From positions 1 to 5,747 of the forward strand of contig NZ_URNN01000177.1 of the NCBI RefSeq assembly GCF_900549175.1: a DNA stretch of 5,747 bases, read 5' to 3'. The stretch comes from an uncultured Prevotella sp. (GTDB taxonomy: Bacteria; Bacteroidota; Bacteroidia; Bacteroidales; Bacteroidaceae). A model generated the notes under the pieces. The model had not been told where the DNA came from. It searched no databases and saw only the letters and a list, made by a program, of their open reading frames with translations. Made by a program: the position numbers and the translations under genes. Positions 1-5,747 of the stretch are shown here, piece by piece (the first letter of the stretch is position 1; each line of letters starts with the position of its first letter).

Positions 1-70
1 GGCAATGATTTGTGCTTGTCAGGCTATTGGCTTAACTCCTTAACTCCCTTTAACTTCTTAACTCCTGAAA
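1..70. repeat. Partial copy (spacer plus right arm) of an octamer-based palindromic repeat
   Basis: This segment matches 1676-1745 in the same orientation at 62 of 70 positions without gaps, and positions 23-55 match exactly. It consists of about 27 bases of spacer-like sequence followed by TTGGC and four TTAACTCC-type octamers, one of which has diverged (TTAACTTC). In the second copy this segment is the spacer and right arm of a long inverted repeat. The matching left arm should therefore lie just left of the window, probably behind an upstream gene. Similarity in the spacer, and not only in the octamers, argues for a copied element. The function is unknown. Confidence 0.8.
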
Positions 71-103
71 TCAACTCCCCGAATTATTGCTGCCAGATAT
101 ATT

Positions 104-131
104 ATTGTTACGCGTATTTTTAGTAACTTTG
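104..131 (+). promoter_or_regulatory. Putative Bacteroidetes-type promoter of pyruvate kinase
   Basis: TAACTTTG at 124-131 matches the Bacteroidetes primary sigma factor -7 consensus TAnnTTTG exactly. A weak -33 candidate, ATTG at 104-107, lies 16 nt upstream, shorter than the roughly 19-21 nt usually seen, so the upstream half is uncertain. The box ends 34 nt before the start codon, leaving room for a short leader. A 5-bp inverted repeat (GTTAC 107-111, GTAAC 123-127) overlaps the -7 box; it may be chance or a small operator. Confidence 0.6.
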
Positions 132-165
132 CGCCGTTTTTATTTATCAAACTAACGATCATAAG

Positions 166-1602
166 ATGAAACAGACGAAGATTGTGGCCTCTGTCAGTGA
201 CAGACGGTGTGATGTGGACTTTATCAAACAGCTTTTTAACGCCGGTATGAACGTGGTGCGTATGAACACCGCCCATGCCACGCCCGACGGACTGCGTGAG
301 ATTATACGTAATACGAGGGCTGTGTCCAATCATATCGGTATATTGATAGACACCAAGGGGCCTGAGATACGCACAACGGGGTGCGCGGCACCGATAGAGT
401 ACAAGACGGGTGACGTGGTTAAAATATTCGGTCGTCCGGAGATGGATACCGAGCACGACATCGTGAATCTGTCATACGTTAACTTCGCCAGCGACGTGCA
501 TGAGGGTTGCCACATTCTCTTTGACGACGGTGCCCTCGATATGAAAGTGATAGGCATCAACGGGCCGGCAGTGATAGCCCAGGTACAGAACGACGGTGTT
601 CTCGGGGCTCACAAGAGTGTAAATGTTCCCGGGGTGCACATCGAGCTGCCTTCACTCACCGAGAAGGACGTACGCAACATACACCTTGCCGTTGAGGAGG
701 ATATCGACTTCATAGCCCATTCGTTTGTTAGAAGTGCGGCCGACGTGAAGGCTGTGCAGGACATTCTTGACGAATGTGGCAGCGACATCAAGATAATATC
801 GAAGATAGAAAATCAGGAGGGCGTAGACAATATCGACGAAATCATCGCCGCATCATACGGCATCATGATTGCCCGCGGCGACCTTGGCATAGAGGTGCCG
901 ATAGAGCGCATACCCGGCATCCAGCGCAACATAATACGCAAGTGCGTGCGTGCCAAGAAGCCGGTGATAGTGGCCACGCAGATGCTTCACACGATGATAA
1001 ACAACCCGCGGCCCACGCGTGCGGAGGTAACCGACATTGCCAACGCCATATACTACAGTACCGACGCCCTCATGCTGAGCGGTGAGACAGCCAGCGGGCG
1101 CTATCCCGTGGAGGCTGTCAGAACGATGGCGCAGATTGCAGAGCAGGCGGAGAAAGACCGTCAGAAGGATAACGACCTGGTGATATCCATGTCCGACAAC
1201 TGCGACATCACGGAGTTTCTCGCCCACAACGCCATTGAGGCTACCGAGCGTTTGGGTGTAAAGGGCATCATCACCGACAGCAAGACCGGGCGTACGGCCC
1301 GCCATCTGGCCGCTTTCCGCGGTCCCAACCCTGTGTTGGCGGTGTGCTATAAGGAGAAAGTGCAGCGGTGGCTTGCCCTGAGCTATGGAGTCATATCGGT
1401 TGCCCAGCACGATCAGGTGGGCCGTCAGGAGCAGTTCATTGCAGCCCTGCGTATGTTGCGGCAGAAGGGGTACCTCAAGATGGAGGACAAGATAGCCTAT
1501 CTGAGCGGAAGCTTTGCCGCCGGCGGCAGCACCACTTTCCTCGAGATAAACACGGTGAAGGAGGTTTTCGACCGTTCTTACCAGTTCCACTTGCCGGTAT
1601 GA
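166..1602 (+). CDS. pyk: Pyruvate kinase
   Basis: Cytoplasmic glycolytic enzyme that transfers phosphate from phosphoenolpyruvate to ADP, giving pyruvate and ATP. The 478 residues match the usual bacterial length (about 470-480) and appear complete. The TIM-barrel A domain begins with KIVASVSD and the R32-M-N-T-A-H motif. IDTKGPEIRT (61-70) precedes the B domain (about 71-160). The barrel resumes with the catalytic Lys213 and metal ligand Glu215 in SKIEN, then Asp239 in ARGDLG, then ATQML (Thr271), NPRPTRAEV (280-288) and LSGETA (304-309). The C-terminal regulatory domain (about 345-478) keeps an SKTGRTAR loop (372-379) where effectors bind in related enzymes. Glu67 in KGPEIR suggests a potassium-dependent type, but the usual Ser of the N-x-S-H potassium site is Ala36. 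The start at 166 is preferred because KQTKIVAS immediately follows the Met, as expected for the family; no Shine-Dalgarno is present, which is normal in this phylum. The gene appears monocistronic, with its own promoter and a palindrome just after the TGA stop. Confidence 0.97.
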   Translation: MKQTKIVASVSDRRCDVDFIKQLFNAGMNVVRMNTAHATPDGLREIIRNTRAVSNHIGILIDTKGPEIRTTGCAAPIEYKTGDVVKIFGRPEMDTEHDIVNLSYVNFASDVHEGCHILFDDGALDMKVIGINGPAVIAQVQNDGVLGAHKSVNVPGVHIELPSLTEKDVRNIHLAVEEDIDFIAHSFVRSAADVKAVQDILDECGSDIKIISKIENQEGVDNIDEIIAASYGIMIARGDLGIEVPIERIPGIQRNIIRKCVRAKKPVIVATQMLHTMINNPRPTRAEVTDIANAIYYSTDALMLSGETASGRYPVEAVRTMAQIAEQAEKDRQKDNDLVISMSDNCDITEFLAHNAIEATERLGVKGIITDSKTGRTARHLAAFRGPNPVLAVCYKEKVQRWLALSYGVISVAQHDQVGRQEQFIAALRMLRQKGYLKMEDKIAYLSGSFAAGGSTTFLEINTVKEVFDRSYQFHLPV

Positions 1603-1642
1603 TTTTTAAGGAGTTAAGGAGCTTTTTGAGGAGTTAAGGAGT
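1603..1642 (+). repeat. 20-bp tandem duplication at the edge of the palindrome
   Basis: Positions 1603-1622 and 1623-1642 are two copies of a 20-bp unit made of five T, a purine-A pair, and GGAGTTAAGGAG plus one base. They agree at 18 of 20 positions. The first copy begins directly after the pyruvate kinase stop codon. The outer copy (1603-1621) is perfectly complementary to 1729-1747, so either copy can pair with the end of the right arm. The unit was probably duplicated by slippage or unequal exchange within the arm. Confidence 0.85.
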
Positions 1643-1747
1643 TAAAGGGAGTTAAGGAGTTAAGCCAAATGTTCCGGCAATAATTTTTGCTCATGAAGCT
1701 ATTGGCTTAACTCCTTAACTCCCTTTAACTCCTTAACTCCTTAAAAA
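1623..1747. repeat. Long near-perfect inverted repeat of GGAGTTAA/TTAACTCC octamers
   Basis: The left arm (1623-1668) pairs with the right arm (1702-1747) over 46 bp, with only a G.T mismatch at 1628/1742. The inner 39 bp (1630-1668 with 1702-1740) are perfectly complementary. The spacer is 33 nt (1669-1701). Each arm is four octamers with one phase-shifting extra base, ending in GCCAA next to the spacer. The element nearly fills the gap between the convergent stop codons. TTAA reads as a TAA stop on both strands, and the changing phase puts stops in all frames. Part of the element recurs at 1-70. It may terminate or insulate transcription, or protect mRNA 3' ends; no gene is encoded. Confidence 0.95.
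1623..1747. terminator. Possible bidirectional transcription end between convergent genes
   Basis: The palindrome begins 20 bases after the pyruvate kinase stop and ends 6 bases from the lyase stop, where both transcripts must finish or collide. RNA from either strand would fold into the same long stem. However, neither strand has a run of U directly after the stem, so this is not a standard Rho-independent terminator. A role in 3'-end processing or in blocking read-through is inferred only from position and structure. Confidence 0.35.
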
Positions 1748-1753
1748 CACTCC

Positions 1754-4700
1754 TTACCTTACAATGATTTTCTCCGTTACTACAGTGCCGTCGGTCATTT
1801 GCCGTTTGCGTATGTTCACGCCCTTGCGGGGTTGTGCCACACGTGTGCCGTTGGTGTCGTAATAGGTCACTCCGGCCACTTTGGCTCCGCCGTCTTCCTT
1901 CACTCCGTCCACTCCGTCGGCATAGTAGGTTGTCTTGACCAGCTCGAACGGGAATCCCGTAAGCGTGGCGGCACCCTCGTAAACGATGTTTCCGTCTTTG
2001 TCTATCGTCCAGTAGATGTTTCCGCTCGTGCCGGAGTTGTGTATGGCGAAGAACATTGTTCCGGCGGCACCCTGCAGGCGGTATACCTTGAATGTCCTGC
2101 TTCTGAGCACGCCGCTCTTGTCTATGCCGGTGCCGTCGAGGCGTGACAGAATGTCATAACGGGCCGATGTTGAGCGTGTGATGTTCCATATCTGCTTCAG
2201 CGGAGCGGTCTCGTCCTTCTCTGCCAGTACGGGTGAAGTGCCCACACCGCCGGTGTTGGTCAGGTATCTGCCCGAGGCGCGGTCGATGATGTAGTAGTCT
2301 GCCACATCCAGCAGGCGGTCCTCGCTTTCTGTCACGAGTATCTCGTAGTCAAAGTTGAGTTTCTCTCCGGTCTTCAGTGTGTACTCGACAGTGTATGTGC
2401 CCGATGTCTGTATGTTGTCGATGGTTATGTCCGGGCCTGTCGAACCGTCGCTCCATTTCCACTCTCCGTCGCTCAGTATCTCGGGCATTATGATGGACAG
2501 TTGTACGTTCTGCCCCTGGTTTACGATTACCTTGTTCTGGTTCTTGTACATTCTTCCGTCAACAACGATGCTCTGTATGCCGTTGATGATGTTGAGGTGG
2601 AAGTTTTTCTGCGACACGCTTCCGCCCTGATTGGTGTACTGTACGGTGTATGTGCGGTCGGACGTGATGTTGGGTATGACGATAAGGTTGCCTTTTTTGC
2701 CGTTGCTCCAAAGATATTCGTCGCTCCATCCCGTGGTGTTGCCGGCGTAGAGTATTACGTTCGAGCCGCAGAGTACGGTCATCACCGTATCCTGATAGAT
2801 TGTCCCGTCGACAGTGATTTCCGGATAGAGAACGTCGGGGTTGCTGTCGCCGGCAACGGCAATGGAGAACGACTGTGCCGACTCAGTGCCGTTGTCGGCC
2901 GTGTAGTGCACGCGGTAGATGTGGCTGCGGTCGGTCGTGACGGTGATTTCTTTCGTCGTCTCACCGGTGTCCCACTTCCACGAACCGTTGTCCGCAACGC
3001 CTTCGGGCAGTACCGGTATCAGTGTCACAGTGCCTCCGGCGGGTATTGCCTTTGTCTTCACCACCTCAAAGTTGTACTTCAGTCCTCCGAGGTTGGTCTG
3101 CTCGAGCGTCTCGCCGTTGTATATCATCTTGCCCGACAGTATCACGGGAGCCTTGTCGGCCGTGGTGGCCGGACGGTAGTCCATCAGCGTGGTGAAGCCC
3201 AGATGGTCGAATCCTCCCGATGTCTCCCCGTAGTTGCCGCCTCCGGCATCTGTTCCGGCGTCGCCTCTCACTGTTTCTGCGGCCTTGCCCGAATACTGCA
3301 TTTTCACGCCGCGTACTCCTTCATAATATCCCACAACGCGGTCCCAATACGGGCGCCAGCCTCCCAGTCCGCCCTCGTTGGGTCCGTCCTGCTGCCATCC
3401 GGCACCCATCCATCCGCGGCAGTCGGCGTAGTTGTAGCCGGTCCATGGCAGGCTGCTGCCGGCCACCCCGCAGTAGTTCAGTGCCGCTGTAAATTCGAGT
3501 CCGGCGGCAAGACGGTCGTCCATATATGCGTAGAGGTCGTCACCCTGGTTGTATGCCACCTTGCAGATGTCCACTGCCAGACCGGCTGCCATGAGTGCAT
3601 GACCCTGGTCGCGGCCCGACTCCTGCATCTGTCCGAGGTAGCCGAACGGCCCGCGCTCGTCAGGATGCACAACCGGTACGAGGTTTCCTATAAACTCATT
3701 GCATCCGTCGTTGAGTATCACACTCTGGCCGGTACGGTCGGCAACGAAAGTTCCCACGTGGTCATACTTATAGAACGACACTCCCTGATTGTAGATATGC
3801 ACGTCGTCGCACAGTATTCCGATGTTCATCAGGCAGAGCGCATTGCACAGTCCCCAGTTTGACCAGTAGTGTCCGGGGCGCTGCCCCTTGTTGGAGTTGG
3901 CCCAGTTTGCCCACGTGTCGTGGCGGCGTCTGAGGAAGTCGCATGCCACGGGATACCACGTCTTGAGCATGTATTGCTTGAACTCGGCAAAATCTTCGGC
4001 GCTCCAGCCCTCGTAGTCGCGCATCAGCTCGGCAGCCTGTGCAAACTGATATCCTGTAAGCCCGGCCGCCAGTGACATGTTGGTGTCGCCGCTCACATAC
4101 TTGTTTCCCCTGGCCCAGGCCATGAGCACGCGCACGGCAGCGTCGGCATTGCCTTTCGTGCCGTCTATCTTCCAGCGCAGCGCATTCTGGTAGGCCATGG
4201 CGGCACCTCGGCATGCGTTCATGTAGTTCTGGCCGCTGCCGCCTCCGCGTATGATGGTCTCCACGGGCCACGTAGCCACATCGGCCTGTGCATATCCGTT
4301 GCTTCGCAGCACGTTCATGGCGGCAGTGATGGTGGGGTCGCCGTCGGCCAGCATCTTCTTCACGCGGTCGAAGTCGGCCTGTGTGTGCAGTCCTCCGGGA
4401 TGAACGAAGCCGTGTCCCCCGGCGCTGAATGATGTGGCTTCGCCCAGTTTCACGCCCTCCGTTGCCTTGGCGTTGTCGTATGCGGCCTGCAGCACTGCCA
4501 TGTGCTCGTCGGCAATTATCTGTGATACGGCTGCGGCGGCTATCAGCGACTTGCATATCGTTATCTCGTCCTGCAGCTCGTCGAGGGCATTCTGCAGATA
4601 GTTGCCGCCGGCGCCGGCTATGAATTCTTCGCACTCCTTGACGAGTTTTGACAGCTCGGCGAAGTCGGCAGGGTCGCCGTATTTGTATTCATGCTCCAAG

Positions 4701-5449
4701 TCGGCGGTGAGTGATGCCAGTTCCTTCAGCTCGTCATCAGACACCGCAGCGTCGTAAACGCGGAAGTCGGTGACGAAAGTTCCCGTAAGGTAACTGTCGG
4801 CGCTGAACGGGGCGCGGCCTATCCAGCAGTATGCCGGAGCCGATGTGAACGTCGTGTTGAGCACGGGCATGCCTGTCGCTTTCTGCACGAGTTTGCCGTC
4901 GATGTACAGTTCGCCCGTATCTCCGGCCTGTCTGTACAGCACATGCGACCATTTCCCCTTTTCAGCCTGAGTGCCTTTCTCCATGCCCACCTCGCTGCCC
5001 CAGCCGCCGGTGGATGTGGCAAAGCGCTGCGCGTTGAGGCGGTAGGCCATGTACGGGCCGTCGGTTTGCGTGTTGGCCTGCAGCGCGGAGAAAGCCCAGA
5101 GGAAACGTCCGGCACCGTCCAGAGATGCTTCCGTGGAGACGTAGTAGTATGCCGACACACTGAAGTCGGTAAGCGAGCTGACTATTTCGCCGGCAGACCG
5201 GCCCATGTCGAGATAGCCGGTGCCGTTGCCGAGGTCGAGCGCATGGTATTTTCCCATTTTGAACACCTTGGCTTCGTTTCTCAGTGTGGCGTCCGAAGCA
5301 TTACCCGATGCGTCGGAGACTTGTGTCCCGTTGACGCCGTCGAATGTGTAATGCAGTTTAAGACCGGCGGTCTGCGCCGTTGCCGTAAGTCCGGTCATGA
5401 TGGCAATGATGATCAAACCGGCCTTTCTTAATCTGTTTGAATGTTTCAT
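1754..5449 (-). CDS. Secreted multidomain alginate-lyase-family protein (LamG, lyase, Ig-like repeats, sorting tail)
   Basis: Predicted extracellular polysaccharide lyase of 1231 residues. Residues 1-26 form a signal peptide with a basic start, a hydrophobic core (LIIIAIMTGL) and cleavage near TATAQ; no lipobox cysteine is seen. Residues 28-245 form a LamG/concanavalin-type sandwich, with LHYTFDG, GELYIDGKLV and a closing FRVYDAAVSDDEL. A helical linker spans 250-335. Residues 341-765 resemble the alginate lyase superfamily (alpha/alpha toroid): GFVHPGGLHTQADFDRVKKML, then RPGHYWSNWGLCNA (His527, Tyr528, Asn531) and QESGRDQGH (Arg613, His617), which are candidate catalytic or substrate residues. 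Three Ig-like repeats follow (about 768-866, 874-955, 957-1040), each with a W-S/D-x-G core and a late Y-x-V-x-Y strand. Residues 1045-1172 are beta-rich and begin YYIIDRASGRYLT, suggesting a ricin-like fold. The tail (about 1190-1231, YYDTNGTRVAQPRKG) resembles Bacteroidetes C-terminal sorting domains. Substrate (alginate, glucuronan or another uronate polymer) cannot be decided. Membership in family PL38 or an uncharacterised relative is possible but recalled, not tested. The frame is intact. Confidence 0.85.
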   Translation of the reverse strand: MKHSNRLRKAGLIIIAIMTGLTATAQTAGLKLHYTFDGVNGTQVSDASGNASDATLRNEAKVFKMGKYHALDLGNGTGYLDMGRSAGEIVSSLTDFSVSAYYYVSTEASLDGAGRFLWAFSALQANTQTDGPYMAYRLNAQRFATSTGGWGSEVGMEKGTQAEKGKWSHVLYRQAGDTGELYIDGKLVQKATGMPVLNTTFTSAPAYCWIGRAPFSADSYLTGTFVTDFRVYDAAVSDDELKELASLTADLEHEYKYGDPADFAELSKLVKECEEFIAGAGGNYLQNALDELQDEITICKSLIAAAAVSQIIADEHMAVLQAAYDNAKATEGVKLGEATSFSAGGHGFVHPGGLHTQADFDRVKKMLADGDPTITAAMNVLRSNGYAQADVATWPVETIIRGGGSGQNYMNACRGAAMAYQNALRWKIDGTKGNADAAVRVLMAWARGNKYVSGDTNMSLAAGLTGYQFAQAAELMRDYEGWSAEDFAEFKQYMLKTWYPVACDFLRRRHDTWANWANSNKGQRPGHYWSNWGLCNALCLMNIGILCDDVHIYNQGVSFYKYDHVGTFVADRTGQSVILNDGCNEFIGNLVPVVHPDERGPFGYLGQMQESGRDQGHALMAAGLAVDICKVAYNQGDDLYAYMDDRLAAGLEFTAALNYCGVAGSSLPWTGYNYADCRGWMGAGWQQDGPNEGGLGGWRPYWDRVVGYYEGVRGVKMQYSGKAAETVRGDAGTDAGGGNYGETSGGFDHLGFTTLMDYRPATTADKAPVILSGKMIYNGETLEQTNLGGLKYNFEVVKTKAIPAGGTVTLIPVLPEGVADNGSWKWDTGETTKEITVTTDRSHIYRVHYTADNGTESAQSFSIAVAGDSNPDVLYPEITVDGTIYQDTVMTVLCGSNVILYAGNTTGWSDEYLWSNGKKGNLIVIPNITSDRTYTVQYTNQGGSVSQKNFHLNIINGIQSIVVDGRMYKNQNKVIVNQGQNVQLSIIMPEILSDGEWKWSDGSTGPDITIDNIQTSGTYTVEYTLKTGEKLNFDYEILVTESEDRLLDVADYYIIDRASGRYLTNTGGVGTSPVLAEKDETAPLKQIWNITRSTSARYDILSRLDGTGIDKSGVLRSRTFKVYRLQGAAGTMFFAIHNSGTSGNIYWTIDKDGNIVYEGAATLTGFPFELVKTTYYADGVDGVKEDGGAKVAGVTYYDTNGTRVAQPRKGVNIRKRQMTDGTVVTEKIIVR

Positions 5450-5489
5450 TATAATGAAGTTAGTGTTAGTTGTTTTTATTATTCATTAC

Positions 5490-5497
5490 TAAATATA
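5490..5497 (-). promoter_or_regulatory. Weak candidate -7 box of the lyase gene
   Basis: Read on the minus strand this is TATATTTA, one base away from TAnnTTTG. It ends 40 nt before the lyase ATG, similar to the spacing seen for pyruvate kinase. No convincing TTTG -33 box is seen about 20 nt further upstream, where the sequence is GC-rich. The region from here to the ATG is AT-rich and has no Shine-Dalgarno, as is typical in Bacteroidetes. Confidence 0.3.
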
Positions 5498-5564
5498 ATA
5501 CGTTTGTCCCACCGCCGCCACTTGCTTGCAAAACGTTTTTTTTGAGTGTCATCTGTTATTTAAA

Positions 5565-5588
5565 CGCAAAGGCGCGGAGGCGCAAAGG
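5565..5588 (+). repeat. Three-unit octamer array (CGCAAAGG, CGCGGAGG, CGCAAAGG)
   Basis: Three head-to-tail 8-bp units, the first and third identical and the middle one with two changes. Arrays of this CGCAAAGG type are, from memory, common in intergenic DNA of Bacteroidetes and some other phyla. It shares the 8-bp period with the unrelated GGAGTTAA repeat between the two genes. It lies about 115 bp upstream of the lyase start and next to a T-run and a C-run (5589-5606). No function is apparent. Confidence 0.8.
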
Positions 5589-5620
5589 TTTTTTAGGAAC
5601 CCCCCCGCCATTTTTATTGG

Positions 5621-5713
5621 TACGTCCCGCAGGGGCAGCGAGCACATAGCCCGGGGCAGAGCGAAGCGGCACCCCGGGTGTAACACGAATGTGGGCAATC
5701 GCCCTGAAAGGGC
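5621..5713. repeat. Cluster of GC-rich palindromes, REP-like extragenic element
   Basis: Three short inverted repeats lie in a row: CCC-GCA-GGG at 5626-5634, CCCGGGG (5650-5656) with CCCCGGG (5672-5678) around a 15-nt loop, and GCCCT-GAA-AGGGC at 5701-5713. The ordering of a CCCGGG stem with a GCGAAGC loop, then a GCCCTGAAAGGGC hairpin, resembles dispersed intergenic elements that I recall from Bacteroides and Prevotella genomes, some linked to IS200-like (RAYT) transposases. No transposase is in the window. The base composition differs sharply from the AT-rich flanks. Confidence 0.6.
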
Positions 5714-5747
5714 AAAAGCATTAAATATCAGTCACTTATATTGTGTA

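Larger units (their letters stand above)
5450..5747. other. Non-coding region upstream of the lyase gene
   Basis: No credible gene is seen in these 298 bases on either strand. From the lyase start outward there is an AT-rich leader with a weak promoter candidate (5450-5500), a short GC-rich stretch (5507-5520), a 10-bp palindrome AAAACGTTTT running into eight T (5530-5543), the CGCAAAGG octamer array, the palindrome cluster, and an AT-rich end (5719-5747) that may belong to the next gene's promoter. Confidence 0.7.

Noticed and set aside
853..1590. A 245-codon open frame on the minus strand inside pyruvate kinase
   Set aside because: It is fully antisense to a highly conserved enzyme, and its translation is low in recognisable motifs; treated as a shadow frame.
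1630..1663. GGAG motifs as Shine-Dalgarno sites for a hidden small gene
   Set aside because: No ATG-initiated frame of useful length follows, stops occur in all frames through the array, and the phylum seldom depends on Shine-Dalgarno sequences.
1677..1690. Small hairpin GCAA/TTGC in the spacer of the palindrome
   Set aside because: The pairing is only 4 bp and is not preserved in the related spacer at 1-27, so it is unlikely to matter.
1603..1747. CRISPR array
   Set aside because: The repeated units are 8 bp, directly adjacent and arranged as an inverted repeat; there are no unique spacers of uniform length.
2501..3862. A 453-codon open frame on the plus strand inside the lyase gene
   Set aside because: It is antisense to a coherent multidomain protein, its translation shows no recognisable domain, and it arises from the GC-biased codon use of the opposite strand.
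3768..4634. A 288-codon minus-strand frame overlapping the lyase gene
   Set aside because: The translation is dominated by Arg and His, as expected from an out-of-frame reading of GC-rich codons, and it overlaps the lyase catalytic domain.
5499..5506. Plus-strand TACGTTTG, an exact match to the TAnnTTTG -7 consensus
   Set aside because: No suitable -33 box lies about 20 nt upstream and no gene follows on the plus strand; an 8-base degenerate motif is expected by chance.

Overview
The window looks like a piece of a Bacteroidales chromosome, most likely Prevotella or a Bacteroides relative. Three things suggest this: a TAnnTTTG-type -7 box in front of the first gene, no Shine-Dalgarno sequence before either start codon, and a large secreted carbohydrate-active protein with a Bacteroidetes-style C-terminal sorting tail. 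Species cannot be fixed from this sequence alone.

The layout is simple: two convergent protein genes and three repeat-rich intergenic stretches. Positions 1-70 hold the right-hand part of a palindromic repeat cut by the window edge. Positions 71-165 hold the promoter and leader of a pyruvate kinase gene (166-1602, +). The 151 bases between the two stop codons (1603-1753) are almost entirely a long inverted repeat built from GGAGTTAA octamers. Its arms are 46 bp with a single G.T mismatch, and the spacer is 33 nt. The minus strand from 5449 down to 1754 carries one 1231-residue multidomain secreted protein: signal peptide, LamG-like lectin domain, helical linker, alginate-lyase-family catalytic domain, three Ig-like repeats, a beta-rich (possibly ricin-like) domain and a sorting tail. 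The last 298 bases (5450-5747) hold the lyase leader, a second octamer array (CGCAAAGG type) and a cluster of GC-rich palindromes that resemble REP-like extragenic elements.

The two genes have no evident functional link. Pyruvate kinase is core glycolysis in the cytoplasm. The lyase-like protein is predicted to act outside the cell, or on its surface, on an acidic polysaccharide. No SusC/SusD, sulfatase or regulator gene is visible, so membership of a polysaccharide utilization locus cannot be judged. The most unusual content is the intergenic repeat: one copy sits exactly between the convergent genes, and a second copy in the same orientation lies upstream of the kinase, with partly conserved spacer sequence. 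This suggests a dispersed palindromic element rather than simple low-complexity DNA. Nothing in the window clearly amounts to a new multi-gene system.
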